Assembly: GCA_013812565.1 (NCBI GenBank)
Contig: JACCTF010000573.1
Span: 1 to 6,480 of the forward strand
Reading direction: 5' to 3'
Origin: Pyrinomonadaceae bacterium
GTDB taxonomy: Bacteria > Acidobacteriota > Blastocatellia > Pyrinomonadales > Pyrinomonadaceae
DNA length: 6,480 nucleotides
The notes under the pieces are model-generated. The model was not told the origin of the DNA. It saw only the letters and a list, made by a program, of their open reading frames with translations, and did no database searches. The translations under genes and the position numbers were made by a program. Each line of letters starts with the position of its first letter. Within the stretch, counting starts at the first letter, position 1. Shown here piece by piece: positions 6,053 to 6,480 of the stretch.

Positions 6053-6480
6053 ATGCGTTCATTCATTTCGTTATCAGCAGCAATCGTTTTTGTAACGACA
6101 CTGCTCGCCGGGTGCAGCACAGGTGAGCAAGAGAATCGTTCAGCAAACGCGACGGCAACACCGACACGTGTGGCAGCAACAACACCAACGCCCGCGCCGA
6201 CGACGACGGCCACGCCGAATGACGGCGTGCGGCGTATCACCCCGGCCGAGCTACAAGCTGCGTTAGAAAAAGGCGAGGCCGTCGTAGTGGACGTGCGTAG
6301 TTCGGCAGCGTTCCAAAAAGGACACATCAAGGGCGCGCGCTTGATTCCCGCGGAGCAGATCGCATCGCGCGCGGGTGAACTGCCACGAGACAAAACGATT
6401 GTCACCTACTGCGCTTGACCGGCTGAACACTCAAGCGCCGGTGCGGTGCTGGAACTCAATCAGAAGGGATTCAATAAAGG
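6053..6480 (+). CDS. Rhodanese-domain lipoprotein with in-frame TGA (candidate selenoprotein), 3' end cut by window
   Basis: An exported lipoprotein with a rhodanese (sulfurtransferase) domain; such domains carry sulfane sulfur on a catalytic cysteine. Residues 1-20 form a signal peptide with lipobox LLAGC, so Cys21 would be lipidated. A Thr/Ala/Pro-rich linker (about 32-57) precedes the domain, which begins at RITPAELQAALEKGE. VVVDVRSSAAFQKGHIKGA is the classical rhodanese core, and TIVTYCA ends at the catalytic Cys120. Codon 122 (6416-6418) is TGA. The same frame then reads PAEHSSAGAVLELNQKGFNK to the window end, which is clearly the rest of a rhodanese active loop and helix. Read as a plain stop, the product is 121 residues and ends inside the active site, so it would be inactive. 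In homologues I recall CACPAEHS- or CACPNE-like loops, which puts TGA at a cysteine position and makes selenocysteine plausible. A nonsense mutation or sequencing error (TGC/TGT to TGA) is the alternative. Roughly 30 more residues would be expected beyond the window. Confidence 0.8.
6431..6453 (+). promoter_or_regulatory. SECIS-like hairpin downstream of the in-frame TGA
   Basis: AGCGCCG (6434-6440) pairs with CGGTGCT (6444-6450): seven pairs, one of them G-U, closing a GTG loop (6441-6443). After one mismatch, two further pairs (6431-6432 with 6452-6453) extend it. The loop starts 22 bases after the TGA and opens with G. As I recall, bacterial SECIS elements lie about 16-37 bases from UGA to the loop, with a G among the first two loop bases, so this fits. 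Coding sequence of this GC content often forms hairpins, so the fit is suggestive only. Confidence 0.4.

Noticed and set aside
5986..6405. 139-codon minus-strand frame opposite the rhodanese lipoprotein
   Set aside because: The plus strand has signal peptide, lipobox and rhodanese core; the minus frame is a Val/Ala/Gly-rich shadow of the Thr/Pro linker.
6416..6418. TGA reassigned to tryptophan (alternative genetic code)
   Set aside because: Other genes in the window terminate at TGA (1217-1215 and 3684-3682), and Trp is not expected in this active-site loop.

Overview
The window looks like part of a chromosome from a moderately GC-rich bacterium, possibly an Acidobacteriota (Blastocatellia-like) lineage. 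That guess rests on how the pyrophosphatase, DUF445 and rhodanese sequences read, not on a marker gene. I see no mobile-element genes, rRNA, tRNA or CRISPR array.

Layout. Positions 1-1218 (minus) hold the first 406 codons of a CrtI/CrtD-type carotenoid desaturase whose 3' end lies beyond the window. It is translationally coupled (TTGA overlap) to an upstream family I inorganic pyrophosphatase gene (1215-1982, minus). A fair sigma70-like promoter for this pair sits at 2033-2062. Divergently, 2128-3219 (plus) encodes a polytopic, histidine-rich membrane protein of unknown function, starting at a GTG with an ideal GGAGG ribosome binding site. Convergent to it is a visibly AT-richer patch (about 3298-4100, minus). 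This holds a HEPN-domain gene interrupted by an in-frame TAG, followed 9 bases later by an intact 124-codon gene of unknown function. Next is a long DUF445 membrane-anchored protein (4182-5726, minus) that lacks an ordinary start codon at the position its hydrophobic N-terminus suggests. After a 243-base divergent intergenic region, 6053 onward (plus) encodes a lipoprotein with a rhodanese domain.

The most interesting point is in the last gene. Directly after the catalytic-site residues Tyr-Cys-Ala the frame meets TGA (6416-6418) and then continues as unmistakable rhodanese sequence (Pro-Ala-Glu-His-Ser-Ser-Ala...) to the window edge. By family memory the TGA stands where a second active-loop cysteine is usual. 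A 7-bp hairpin with a GTG apical loop lies 22 bases downstream, within the geometry I recall for bacterial SECIS elements. A selenocysteine-containing rhodanese lipoprotein is therefore a real possibility. A nonsense mutation or sequencing error is the competing explanation, and the separate in-frame TAG in the HEPN gene makes that alternative harder to dismiss.

Functionally, pyrophosphatase plus carotenoid desaturase fits isoprenoid/carotenoid metabolism, because prenyl condensations release pyrophosphate. The divergent His-rich membrane protein could belong to the same pathway, but this is only suggested by position and motif style. The HEPN pair looks like a decayed accessory (toxin- or defence-like) module.
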